A stretch of DNA of 64,000 nucleotides, taken from Piscicola geometra. Lineage: Eukaryota > Annelida > Clitellata > Hirudinida > Piscicolidae. The position numbers and the translations under genes are program-made. The stretch spans positions 6,165,893-6,229,892 of the forward strand of contig OX030966.1 of the NCBI GenBank assembly GCA_943735955.1, written 5' to 3'. Every line of letters starts with the position of its first letter. Positions within the stretch are counted from its first letter, which is position 1. Below, piece by piece: positions 22,201 through 42,733 of this stretch. The notes under the pieces are model-generated. The model saw nothing but the letters and a program-made list of their open reading frames with translations. It was not told where the DNA came from and ran no database searches.

Positions 22201-25200
22201 TTTTTCAAACTCCCTATTCAGAGTCTTCCTAAAATGTTTTAAAAGCATTAAAATAATCTTCAAGTTGAAAATAGCTTGGATAACTTCTATTCATTTGCCT
22301 TTCACTGCGAAGGTCGTATCTTCGATCGTATTCATTGACAGTGGTCCAGAAAGAAGTAACATTTTCAGAATTCAAATCAGTGGTCTAAAGAAATTTGCTT
22401 GTTTGACGTCATTTAAATACTGTTAAGCCATCATATTATCGTTTATTTTATAAAAGAAAGTCTCTAAAATGTTATCTTAACTTTCTTTACTTTTTTTTCT
22501 TTTGTAAAATTATGCCTTTGTGACAATCAACAGTTTTTTAAATTTCCAAATCATCAATTTTTTTCCTCCCAAACCCTTTTGCATCCAAGCAAGCACCACT
22601 AACTAGTGTATCCGCTGTTTAAAAGAGAAAACTGTCCTGGGCTTCTGTCATAGTAGTTTTCGTTGAATTTGAAGTCGGGAATCGCGGAGTACTCGGTTAA
22701 GCGCAGATCGATCGGTGACTGTCGTTGACCACCACACTCGGGGCTTATCTTGCTCCAGTTTGCTGGTCCGTCTAGATGTTTTCGTTGTTGTTGTGAATGG
22801 TGGTGTTGGTGGGGTTGAAGAGGTGGTGGTGATGATGATGACGATGGTGCCTGTTATTATTGTTGTTGTTATTAATACTTGGATGATTATATTTTTTTAA
22901 ATATTGATTTTTATAATAATTATGATTTATTTGATAATTATGATGGTTATGATGATTATGATGATTATGATGATTATGATGATTATGATGATTATAATGA
23001 TTATGATGATTATGATGATTATGATGATTATGATGATTATGATTATGATGATTATGATTATGATGATTATGATGATGGTGATGATTATTATGATGGTGAT
23101 GATTATGAACATTATAATGATTTTGGTGATGCATTATTAGCTTATTACATGTGTGTTTAGGTGAGTAATCCCAATTTGTCTCTTTGGGAATGAAAAATAA
23201 ATTATTTAATAATAAATTAATTAATTATAATAGAACTATTCGAAAATAAAATTTCACAATAAGTAGAATTGAAAGTTTTAATTCTAATTTTAATAAAACG
23301 TTAAAAAAATTTAGCAAGACGATTGAAATATGTTTTCACTTACCAGCGCCATCTGAAAATAAAAATTATTGAAATTGTGAGAATTCTTTAAAGAAAAATG
23401 AGACATAGTTTTGATTTATGAAGTTAAAATGCACAATAACTTGGAAGGAAAAAAAATAGAATAAATTAAAGAATGAATATATGGTTAATAAAAGAATAAA
23501 TGTTACTATTTTAATATTTTGCTAAAATTCAAATAATAACATACATTTGATAATCTGCAGTAATGTATATCACAATTAGATATTATCAAATGAAGGTGAA
23601 ATCTATATCAGAGTGAACGACAAAAAGGGGTGTGGAATAAGACTCGTCACCCCAAGGGAACGATGCTAAAACTTAATGGCGCATGCAATCAGTATCTCAA
23701 TTATTTATAGAAGTGTTTTTTTATCACTTAGCTACTTGAAATTTGTGGAATTCTTCTTCCTGTTTATTTAAGACTCTAAAAAAACTTAATCTATTAGCCT
23801 TTTAGGCTCTAATGGCAATTTTTTTTAATGTGTTGTGGTAAACGAATTGAATTTTTTTCATTTTAATCTTATATCTATTTCCTTTTAATTCTCCAAAATA
23901 GTTTTTTTAAATGTTAATTGCATAGATTTTTGTTTGTTAATTCCCAAAAGAGTTCTTTAGGTTTGCCAAAGTTATATACAATTATACAGTGACATGTTTT
24001 TCTTGGCCCATAAGTGTGTATATCCTTCTAAATAATTAAAATGATTCTTTAAGCACGAAACTGTAATCAATCAAGTAATATTAGACCACGCCTTATTCAA
24101 AAAACATTAAAAAAATAATGATTTAATAACTAAAAAGTTAAAGCTTAGGCTTAAAATAATCAACTTTCTTCAAAATTCCAATAAATGTTATTTTCAAGTC
24201 TCTTAAATCAATCCCAAATAGCATATAGAATGCCTTCAAGTGTACATCCCCTACTCGAAAATAACATTAAATCAGAAAATTTAAAAAAATAAATGCTAGA
24301 ATTTTTTTTGCTATTTCTAACTAGTGAAGATAAGATAAGCACTTTTGCCACGAGTTCAAAAACATGTTTAAAACCTATTTTTTCGGAAAAAAATTTGGTT
24401 TTATTTGAGTTTTTACAAAACTTTGAGCTAAAAGACCTTAGGTCAAATAGTAAAAAAAGTTTTGGTTGCTTAGTATGCAATCATTCAATCTCATCTCCTG
24501 CCCACTCACCCACTAAATTTGTTTTTCCAACGTCACAACCATCACAACTTATAATCACACACAACATTTATTCACAAATAAATCAGTTGCTTCGTACATT
24601 AATTATGACTTAAATATAGCCTATGTTACAACCTTCTAAAAAAAAAAGAATTGTTAAAATTTTAATTTCAAGTAGTGGATGTTTTCATATTTATAAATAC
24701 AAAAATATTAATAATATTTGTGAAACTAATAAAAATCAATTCTCGTACAGTAACTTCTCAGAAGACAAACCAGGTGTGGTAGATGTAAATGCCATATGCT
24801 TCATTTGAAAATTCACCCGATTGAAAACTAATTCAATCTAGGTTATTTGAGTAATTGTATCTAATTATAAGAACTTGAAGGAATTTATTTAACCGTAAGA
24901 AATAGTTTTCAAATAGATTTCTGGATGAATTTTTGGTTAAATGCTTACACGCTAAAAAAATTAATTAAAATGTTTTAAACCATGGAAACTGGAGTTTATG
25001 GCAAACTTGACTTTTTTGTATAATATTACTGGTTACTGTTCGCGTAGTTTGTCTAGAAAGTAAAAATAACTGCACATAATATATTTTTTCCTGTCTATTA
25101 GACACTCAGAGACCATAATAACAATGATTCAATCGTTGTTATTGCCAGATTTTTGTTTAAAAAATGGTGTAGATAAAGCATCCTAAAAGATTTTTAAATT

Positions 25201-25521
25201 TCCATTTAAATGTCTTGGTTTGAGAACTTATAAAGTTAGTCAAACGTCAAATATTTTGTTAAGGTTTCCTTTTTGAAATAGATTGTAAAGCTCTGTTATC
25301 ATCATCTATTTTTATTGACATTGAACATTCTACAACTAAATTTACTTTTTTATGTTTTCTCTTTTTTTATTGGAAAATCTCCACACTACATTTTATCGCA
25401 GTACATCAATTAAAATTAAATTGTAAATAAATTCAAATTTGTGTAACAAATAAAATTAATCAATTCTCAACTCACGTGAAAAGGAGAAAAAGAAAAGGAC
25501 AAAAATCACCGTTGTCTTCAT
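19267..25521 (-). CDS. Secreted, membrane-anchored alpha carbonic anhydrase (310 aa)
   Basis: Zinc enzyme that interconverts CO2 and bicarbonate. Minus-strand exons: 25521-25476, 23352-23344, 22771-22604, 20923-20769, 20505-20410, a 64-nt exon at about 20120-20057, 19837-19677, 19500-19267. The total is 933 nt, 310 codons plus stop, and the phases close. The signal peptide [15 protein letters not shown] comes from the first exon. The conserved start reads H-G-A-D-G-P-A-N-W, then [11 protein letters not shown]. Zinc ligands: both His of FVQLHMHW and the first His of IHLVHIN; GSEH and the LT-N-PP loop Thr (Thr199 in CA II numbering) are present. Cys in SPECGG and NPPCSES fit the disulfide of secreted isozymes. 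The usual proton-shuttle His64 is Tyr (LLNSGYT). The C-terminal [20 protein letters not shown] is hydrophobic and may be a GPI signal or a membrane anchor. Confidence 0.94.
22906..23125. repeat. ATGATT/GAT-rich microsatellite in a carbonic anhydrase intron
   Basis: Roughly 200 bases of TATGATGAT and TTATGATGA units lie in the intron between the microexon and exon 22771-22604. All six reading frames across it give artefactual low-complexity ORFs (poly-Ile, Asp-Tyr, His-Asn). Confidence 0.9.
23344..23352 (-). other. 9-nt microexon of the carbonic anhydrase gene
   Basis: On the minus strand, ATTTTCAG is followed by ATGGCGCTG and then the strong donor GTAAGTG. Joined to the signal-peptide exon (phase 1, ending in C) and to the exon beginning ACGGACCAGC, it yields His-Gly-Ala-Asp-Gly-Pro-Ala-Asn-Trp, rebuilding the conserved G-x-D-G-P-x-x-W start of alpha carbonic anhydrases. 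Without it, C joined to AC gives His-Gly-Pro, which is still in frame, so exon skipping would remove three residues. Confidence 0.8.
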
Positions 25522-25734
25522 GTTTAGGCTCCTAAAAGAGTTTGGTAGGGAATCAATAAAAACTTTTTTCTTCTAAAAACATTGAATAAGAGATAAAAAC
25601 TTGAATTGTATACAATATTATAAACTTTAATTTCAATACTTTTTGTGCATAACGATATCCACTAAAAGTACTTTTTATTTTCCGTATTTATTTTTTACTT
25701 CAAAAAAATTTAAAAATACATGTTATTGTTGGTT

Positions 25735-26730
25735 TCTTCAATTCATCACACCTAATACATCCAACCAAGCTACTAGTAACCTCACATCTTGCATACAAAC
25801 CATGGAAACTTGGTTTCTCAATAACTATCTCTAGTTTAACACCACTAAATCAGAAATAATAAAACTAGGCACCCCTTATCAATTAAATAGTTTAAACACA
25901 ATATCATCTGTCAACATCAACTCAGATAAAATCCCCATCAATAACACTCTCAAAATACTCGGAGTCACCCTAGACAGCAAACTCACTTTCAAAAACCACA
26001 TCACATCTATCATCCAATCATCACACTATCATCTCAAAGCAATCAAACACATACGCCCATTCATTACTACTGATCTCTCCGCCTCACTTTCCCGATGTCT
26101 AATACTAAGCAGACTTGACTACTGTAACTCGCTATTATATAATATCACCAATCAAGAAAGAAATCGTCTACAATCAGTTTTAAACAAGGCGGCTAGAATC
26201 ACACTCAACTGTGATTACCCAGGCCATCACCTTGTTCAATCATCAAAGAAAAATCTTATAAAACTCCACTGGCTTCCTATAGACTTTCGAATATCCTTTA
26301 AAATAGCCATCACCACATTCAAAATTCTTCAAACCTCAATACCGTCATATCTCAGCAAACTCATAACTAAAAAAACATCAAACAAACAACTGCGTTCATC
26401 TTCATCTCTTCTCCTCAACCAAAAATCCACTACAAACAACATCTCAAAAAGAGCTTTCCGTCACGCAGCTCCAACAACTTGGAATGCCCTTCCACCTGCA
26501 CTTCGAAGCATCAACCAATTTTCGACTTTCAAAGCCAAACTGAAAACTCATTACTTTAACTTAGCCTATCATTCTTAATAATTACTCCATGCTACTCTTT
26601 GCTCTCCTTTTCATAACATTACTATTATAATTACTTTTATTTCTTTATTGCATTACGACGCAGTGAAAGCGCTTCAGTTGCGTGCCCGGGCGCTTTACAA
26701 AAATGACAATTATTATTATTATTATTATTC
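25735..26730 (+). mobile_element. 5'-truncated LINE (CR1/L2/Jockey-like), RT C-terminal part
   Basis: From about 25755 the frame reads NLTSCIQTMETWFLNNYL, then a TAG at 25832-25834, then it stays open from 25835 to the stop ending at 26578 without any ATG. The open part carries the typical end of LINE reverse transcriptases: ILGVTLDSKLTFKNHI, RLDYCNSLLYNI, LNKAARITL, KLHWLPIDFRISFKI, SKRAFRHAAPTTWNALPPAL and FSTFKAKLKTHYF. A short 3' UTR containing GCGCTTTACAAAAATGACAA ends in an (ATT)n tail, as in CR1/L2-type elements. The catalytic YADD box and the endonuclease are absent, so it is a dead, 5'-truncated copy. No poly(A) tail is present. The one internal stop suggests modest age. Confidence 0.9.
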
Positions 26731-29700
26731 ATATTAAAAGAGAGTTAAAAAATGAATTCGAATAAATTGTTTTTGGAGCTATACAGGGTAATACAAGTTA
26801 GAGAAACCTAATTATCTCGAAAAGAAAAAAAATAATTTTCTTAATTTAAAAAATATCGGGATTTTCTCAGATTAAATATTTTAATTAAAAACATGATTAA
26901 ATTACAAAAGTAAATGAGCTGGTTCTCCAATAGATCCCGATTCCCCCTTTAAGTTTCGAGTGACATAAACTGAAAGACGATCGCTGGTAATCGAACCCTA
27001 AACTTTCGGCGCCCTTTATAGATGCAACCTAGATACTTTGGTGGAATAAAAAATTTAATCTTTAGAACATTCCTCCAAAGACATAAAACATATTTAAAAT
27101 GATTTAATTGATAAATGGTTCTCATTGTTTTGCACGTACGAATTTAGAATTTAACATCGTTATATGAAAATGACTGCATTATGATATTTAATTTTAGATA
27201 AATAAATTGAATGATTGAAATACTTTAAAAGAAAAAACGCGTGAACTGAGGGACTTTGTATTTTTGTCTTTTATTTTTTCATTATTTAAATATATTTTTT
27301 TAAAAAACATGTTACAAAACTTTCGAAAGAAAAATTTCAAAATCAAAAGATTTATTTAGAATGAAATCATAAAAATGTATCATTATTTATTAATTATCAA
27401 TTTGAAATTTTTTGTTTACATTTTTTATAACAATCGAAGTAAATTTTCAAACTATGACGATTTTTTATTAATTTTCTCACCTCTGAAAGTCTATAGTAAG
27501 GTCTATTGAAGTCGATGAGAGATTAAGCAAAAAGGATTTGAAGTTCTGAAACGTTCACAAAGACGCTGTCAATAAATATAAAACCCGTTTCTATGTATGT
27601 AATACATACACAATGTGTAAATAAAAACATATACATAGATAATTAAACATATCCTCTATTCTTCATTTATATATTTAATATTCTTACTTCGATATTTAAA
27701 TGAATTTATTTCGAGATATATTAAAGGCTGTTTCAAATACTTGGTTTTATTTATTGAAATTATAACTTTTAAATGAATAAATCACCAAAATGTTAAATGC
27801 AGTTAAAGCAATTTAAGAATGTATCAAATCGACCGTTAAAATATTTCATAATTGTCTATATATGGTCAACAAGGCACTGTAAAATTTAATATTCATTATA
27901 ACATAAATATTTCAAACACTTAAATAGGAACACTTTTTAATCTTATCATCTCTATGTGAGATCATATCAAAGTTTGAAAGTAGACCCGGTTATAAAGGTT
28001 ATAAAAAAGCAACTTCATAGACTATGAATTGTAGTTTCATTCTTTACTGTTAAGCCTACATTACAAAGGTTTTCAATGAAATCAAAGATTATAGATAATT
28101 ATCTATTAGGAACACATATGTTTGTTATCGTCGTTTACAGCTGCTGTGTGGTGCAGAGGTAATGAAGGTGATTTAAAGGTCCCAGTTAGCCTCCTAAGTG
28201 ATTTATGAATATTTTTTATTTGTATGGAAGTATTTTTTCAAGTATAAATAACCTTTTATTCTATTTTCTTTTTTCATCAACTTGCACCCCCCCCTCCCAT
28301 TAACTCACCTACTCATTAAACGACCCACCACCAACCCACTCACACATTCGCCCCCTTTCTTCTTCAGAAAATCACTTTCTAAATCATCAAATTAACTTTC
28401 CAATTTTTTTTTCTCTTTTTTATAAATCAAACATTTGAACCATTGAAAATTTCTTTGTTAAAGTTAAACACACCTAACCATTAATGTCCAAGCTGGTTTC
28501 CTGTAGATTGTGTGTGTGTGAGCGCATGTGTGCGTGTGTTTGTGTGCGTGTGTATGTGTGTGTGTGTGTGTGTGTATGTGTGTATGTATGTGTGTATGTA
28601 TGTTTGTTTGTTTGTGAACACGTATTTCTCTAAAATCTAACTTCTAATGTCTTTAGAGCAATGTATTTTTCAAAATTCTTTTGTTTGATTCGTTACTTTC
28701 GTTGACATTTAGATTAAAAATTTAAAACGAATATAATTTATTATTTAATTTGTAAAATCAAAAAAAATTCTTAATTTTTAAAATAAAAACTATTTATTTA
28801 ATTGTTCAAATAAAAATTATGTATTCAATTGCTCAAATTAGTGATTCTTGTATTTATTTTTATATTCCACTTTTTATAAGCTACCATGAAACCTCGTAAT
28901 GAATTCATTCGATCGCTAAAACTTCCTTTCTCACGTAGGTTAATTCAAATGACAAAAACACTTTATATACGGTAAATTTTTATTTATTTGATAAGTAATT
29001 TTAACGGTTAGCGGCTAAACTTTAGCCAAGTGGCTTGGGTTTTATGGCAACATTTTCCATGCACTATTGCAATTTGGGGGCTTGTTTCAATGGTTCAAGG
29101 CGAGTTTATTACGCATTGCTTTTTATTATTCTTTTCTAAATAAACCTTTTTGTATTACTTTACAAGAGAGCTTAGTATTGAAACCATAAACCAATAAATG
29201 ATATAGGTGTATCTAAAAGAGGAATATATGATGGTGACAACAATAAAATAAGCTGAAAATAAAGATAAATTGAATTTTTAAAAACATTTCAAAATAAAAA
29301 TTTTAAACTAAAAAATATTAACATTATGAAATTTCAATATTTGAAATATTTTATTACACTTTGAAATAGTAAAATGTCCCAAATTTAATTTACGACTATT
29401 AACGTGTGCAACCAACGAAAATCTTTTGACCTCTGTAATAGTTGCTGATATAGAAAGACTTATTTAATAATTGTTTTACTGTTCATGATTGTTACGCTTC
29501 GCTTAGGACTGCTCCTGATCGTGACGTTTTGGTAAAAGAATCGTGATAGGAAAAAATCACTGACGATCATAACCTTCTCGATGATGTCACCCCATATCTT
29601 TAAAACAGATTGAGGCCTAACCATTAATCAAATTTTTTCCTCTAAGAATTTATCTAGGTTAAATTGCGATCAAGACTTCTTCCATTCAATGGTTTAATCG

Positions 29701-31798
29701 ATTTTAGATGATGACCTATTCTGATAAGTTAGTTATGCAGATCTTCTTAATCTAGGTTTTCTATCGAGTTAATCATAATCCGTTGAACGCTAAACTTCTA
29801 GTCCAATGGTAAAACTTAAATCCAGTGCATTAATTAAATAAATAATCATGATTATTGGTATTATTTGGGTTTACGCCACGTTAATAATATTTGTCGTTGT
29901 ATTGTATTGTATTGTATTGATTCGAATCTATAATAATAATCGAGTAATCACCCCCGCTTAAGCAAAACCATTATTCTCTCTTTGAAGAGGGCGTTGCTTA
30001 AGTGAGATGTGTCATCGAAGCATTTAGCTACTGTAATTTTTAAATAAACTTTAATTTAAAAAATTTTCATTTTGAATGAATTGAATAGTGAAAAAAAGAA
30101 TAGCAGTTTTGATTATTAAAAGACACAAGAAAAGTATTTTATTTATTCTTAGTTCTAACATGAAAATGTGCATCTTAAAAATGGAAATGTTCGATCAAGG
30201 GCAAATAACAAAGCGGTCTTTAATGTTTGCGACAAACATGTCACTAGTGCGAAATCTGAACCATCTTTATTTACTGTGATATTGCAGATAAAGATTATAT
30301 TTGAACAGTTTATGTAATTCATAAAATTAGAAATTTAAATTAAATTATAGATTGCTTTTTGTTTTTCTTTGATTTAAATTCAAGGTGGAGGATGGTTCTT
30401 TTTTTACGTACAATTGGAATGTAGCAACGAAGGTGGGGATGGGGATGACAATGATCGAGGTGACTTAATAAATAATTAAGATGATTGAGAAGGCGGTGTT
30501 AATGATGATAATGATGATGATTTAAAAATCAGTTTTAATAATTGCTTTGGTTAGGCTTTTATAAAAAGCTTCAATCAGAAAACTTTTGGAAATTCCTGCA
30601 GACGACGATGATGATGAGGCAATTATGTGATTTCAAACGTGGTAATAGTGGAAAGGTGGTGACAAGTTAGTGAAAAACAATATTTATGTTTTTACTGTTT
30701 TTGATCAACGTAATGATGGTTGTGGTGATGATGAAGCCGAGGTTTCCAATAGTTGCTACGCATTTTTCGATTAAGTAAGGAATAAATAGAAAATTAGACA
30801 CACTTTCAATAGAAAAACATCAGTCTTCAAGAAATTAATTAAATACTTTACATTATTATTATTATTAAAAAAATATTTAAATGAGGTAAAACTCTCAAAG
30901 AATTTTCATAAAAAATTTTATAGCCCTTAACTACTTTTGGAAATATATAATTCCCAAAAGTTATCAATCTTTTTTAAAACAGCACTATTTACGTCTGGAT
31001 TTCTGTAAAGGCGCATAACTTTTTAATACTTCACTAATCCCATGATTATCCCTGTTACATAATATATCTCGGTTTATTCTGTAATTAAAGAGCATTTAAA
31101 AGGCTCAAACTATTATCTTCTCGTTATGATCCTCCTTGAGACTTTTAATTCGTACAATTTCATAATTAAAGATTCTTTTTCTTTTTTGCGTTGATTTTCT
31201 ATTGTTCATAAATACTCGTGGAATTTGGGTTCTAAAGACTTTTGGAAGACTTTTATTCACTGAAACACCTAGCGACCAAACAATTTTCAAATATTGTTAA
31301 CATTAAATTTTTTACGATAGTCGGAACAAGAGCTATATAAGCAAAAAACGTGCATGTGGTGAATCCGCGCCGGAAAGGTGTTATAAAGACGAATTATAAA
31401 GAAATTACAATTAATCTGAATTAATTATTTTTGTTGAGGTCTTGAGATCGGAGTTTTGAACAGCTGATGAAAATGTTTCTAAAGGTCATGCCAGATTGAC
31501 AAGAAAAATTGGATAAGTTTATTTAGTAAGTTTAATTATAAATAAGAATAACTTAAATAATTTATTGTATTGTTAATCATTTAGAATAAAAAAGTTTTTT
31601 GTATTTAAGAAGCTGTTTGCAGATCAAATTGAATTCTATGGAATTATGTAAAGTCATTGAGTTTTATAGATCAGAAAGTTTTATTGTGGATGAGATGCTG
31701 CGATGGATTGGAAAGTAGTGGAAAGGCTAAAGTGAGCGTGGTACGCTCAGTGAGCCTTCAAGCCAACATCTGTGTTGAATAATAATAAATAAAAAAGG
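26731..31798. other. About 5 kb with no recognised gene
   Basis: AT-rich sequence between the LINE and the K2P gene. It contains a GT microsatellite (28509-28612), a short TTGTA pentamer run (about 29895-29920) and scattered GAT-rich patches (30500-30750). Small ORFs here (for example 30088-30279) are AT-driven and show no family motif. Regulatory sequence for the K2P gene may lie at the right end. Confidence 0.5.
28509..28612. repeat. Imperfect GT/GTAT microsatellite
   Basis: Alternating GT with TGTAT and TTTG interruptions, in sequence without genes. Confidence 0.85.
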
Positions 31799-39727
<7,929 letters not shown>

Positions 39728-42700
39728 GAATGAATTCAAGACTGCTTGCATGTATAGAGGGTGTCTGTATTGTAAGGGATGATGCGGTGATGAAGTTGTC
39801 AGAGTTATGACCAGATGTGGGAGAGAAATGGTAGTGGTATGGTACTAATATAGTAAAAATGGTAGTAGGGAATAAATAAAAATTCTAATAGTGCTAACAT
39901 ATGAAGTGAATATGTTCATTTTGAAGATTAATAAAGAGATTATACTTTGTTTTGAATTTGTAATAAAAAACAAATTTTGCTCGATTATTCTTTACAAAAA
40001 AAGTTTCTTAATCTACAAAATAGGTTTTCATGAAAAAAATAATAACAATTTATTTCAATATCTTGAAATAACATTTTTAAAAGATGAATAGGTGTGAAAA
40101 TGGATAAATTATCTATTATTATCTAAAAAATAAAACAGAGCAGCCTACCATATATCACTTCTTTAAGTTTGAATTATTATTTTTTCAAACGGAAGAAAAA
40201 GATGAAATTTAAATCTTGATAAGAATTTTGAAAACCTGTGCTTCTGGCACATTACTTATCATTTGAGCCTGCCCTTCCATAACTACCATGGCCACATATT
40301 TTCCCATTTACTTGCAAGAACATTTTATATATCACCATCTTAAAAATCATGTTTCAATATATAACCTGTAATCCCATTTTTATTTTGTATTTTTATTGTT
40401 CAGAATCTTTTATCTAGTTCTGGTTCATTTGAATATAGATTAGGCTATTACTCACACAAGTCATTTTTATTCAATGTAAAAATATATAAAAACATTTTAT
40501 TGTAAAACAATTCTATTTTATGCACTAAATTTTGTTTACAATTCATTATCTTCGTGGTTTCAGTGCGGATTTTTTAAGAACTTAAGATTTATAAAATAAA
40601 CTGTCACGCTTCTATAACACGCAACAGCTCAAACACACCCACGATGTCAATGCAATTTGACATTTTGATTAACTTCCAAGAAAAGCAGAAATCGATTAAA
40701 TAAACAGAAATAAGCTATCAAGCGTCAAGAGCGGTTTCGAGTGGGTCCAGGCGAGTAGTGAAGTAAAAGCAAATAATGTTTAGAGGATGAATATAGAGCA
40801 GCAAGATGTCAATGCACATATTCCTATTTTTAAATTCAGCTTCTTCCATTAGGAATCGCCATATAAAAGAATTTTTCCCTATAAACCTGTATTTTATAAA
40901 TAATTTTTGTATATTTCTACTTCCTTCTTGACATCTCTCATAGCCCATTCTTTTCCACTAACATCACCCATCTCATCTGCCATGCTATACGGCCCACCAG
41001 AACTGGGCCCATGTGCAGTGATTTCCGATATTCTCAACAGCCAGATCGGCATCTTTGCTAGCATGCTTTATTGCCTTCCGACGTGGTTTTGAAGTGATGC
41101 GCGAGTTTTAATTTTGACTTCGAATACGATATTTATTTTATTTTTTAAAATAAAAAAATTATTTCTAAGAATTCTATAATCCTATATTTTATAACGTATA
41201 TTTATTTCATTTTATAGCTTAGTGGTCTTAAATCTCATTTGGGTTGAAGCCAGCCTGAAATTATTATATTGGTTTTTTTATGAATTTATAAATTAACCTA
41301 ATTAATGTTACACCAATTGATTGAACGAAATTGTTTAATAGCAAAGTGCAGTACACAATCAGCAATTAAGCAGACCTTCAACAGTTTATTTTAGGTTTAA
41401 TTATCAGCGCTATAGAGAAGAGAAAATAAAAAAACTATAGTGCACTTTAGCTAATTGAATAGTGAGTCCTTTTAAATGCCACAGTAAACCATTGCATTTT
41501 GTGTGTGGTCTGTGCATCGAACCCACAAAGCCTTAGCACGTCTTGGAACGAAAAGCGTTACAGAATCAATAGGTGCTTTCATGTCTGTGGACGACCAGAA
41601 TAATTGACAGCTAGAAACTGTTCTAAAAGAGGCGGAGAGAAAATGTTGTTTTGAATTTTTTTCTTTATATATATTTTGTTATTCCACAATTCTGAAAGAA
41701 TACAAACCTAAAACGCACACCAAAACACACAAGAAAGAATTTATGGTGTTATTGCTGAAGTCCTTTATAGTTTGCACAAACATTTATCATTCTCTCCAAA
41801 CGCCCTATCTCCCCTCAAGTGTTCCTTTATAAATCAAGCGCTAGAACAATTAATAGAATCTTCAAAACTCTTCGAGAAATAATGCCTCCAAAAGATGTTT
41901 TTTCATTAGAGAATATTTCATAATAACTATATTGTTGATTCTCTAAATTTGTAAACGTCACAGTGAAATCTTGATAAATGTGAATAAGTAAAACTTTTTT
42001 CTCAATAGTTTTAAACTTATTCCCATAATTGGAAGGGAATTATTTTTCTAAAACTTTTATCGACAAGAGATAGGTTTTGTTCATACGTTAGGTAGTCTCC
42101 ATAAAAGTCTTACGTTTGTTTTCTTGGATGAATGTCTAGTTTTATATTTTTGGATTTAATCAAATAAAAGATCGATCTATTGTATCTATGCGTGTCTTAA
42201 TAAAATTTTGAAATAACTTTTTTTCTCAAATTTTAACTCATTTTACTTGTGAATAATTGTTTGCAGATGAAGTGAATATGTTTGTGCAAGACTAAGAAAT
42301 GTCAATATATCCTTTTGCTCCATTCCGTATATGTCAATGTACGCCTGCATGTACGTATGAATGTACACGTTAATGTATGCAGAGATTGCTTGCTTTGAGA
42401 CATCTGCTGCCGTAGTCATTATTGTAATGTTGAAGCATCGTGTTGTTTCCAGTTGATTCCAGTTGTTGGCGGCGGTTGTTCGGTAGTTGCTGGTCGCGTC
42501 TAGACATCATCTTGATACATTGATCTGGAAAGAAACAAAATCATAAAGATAATTTAAAGGTAGTCCCCTAGAATTGACTTCTCAGCGGCACATCTTCGCG
42601 TCATCACCATTATATATTCCTCGCAGACATTCATGTGCATTTCAAAAGGTGGATAAAGTTAAGAGAGTCGTTTGAAAAAATAATTTTGCGATTTTGAATA

Positions 42701-42733
42701 AATTCTTCTTATTGAGCAAGAAAATCTTGGAAA
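39728..42733. other. Intergenic between K2P and the plus-strand Ig gene
   Basis: AT-rich spacer. Only one GC-richer island (40910-41090) shows coding-like sequence, and it is listed separately. The last 200 bases should hold the 5' end and promoter of the Ig gene. Confidence 0.5.
40894..41064 (-). CDS. Candidate small ORF or exon (56 aa), unrecognised
   Basis: In a GC-rich island within AT-rich DNA the minus strand reads MLAKMPIWLLRISEITAHGP, continuing SSGGPYSMADEMGDVSGKEW and AMRDVKKEVEIYKNYL to a stop. A second frame on the same strand is also open through this island (KAIKHASKDADLAVENIGNH), as is one on the plus strand (40907-41092), so the correct frame is unsure. It could be a lone exon, since GTAGAA after VKKE could act as a donor. 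I do not recognise the protein. Confidence 0.3.
   Translation of the reverse strand: MLAKMPIWLLRISEITAHGPSSGGPYSMADEMGDVSGKEWAMRDVKKEVEIYKNYL

Noticed and set aside
22772..23160. His-Asn, Asp-Tyr and poly-Ile ORFs
   Set aside because: Produced by an ATGATT-type repeat within a carbonic anhydrase intron. Extending exon 22771 into the His-rich frame was considered, but the microexon model closes phase and rebuilds the family motif.
26915..27045. Possible tRNA-derived SINE (minus-strand GGGTTCGATTACC resembles box B)
   Set aside because: No convincing box A at the right distance, no foldable T-arm with five pairs and no terminal repeat or tail.
41505..41590. Second box-B-like motif (minus-strand GTGGGTTCGATGCAC)
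   Set aside because: The flanks do not fold as a tRNA and no box A is evident.
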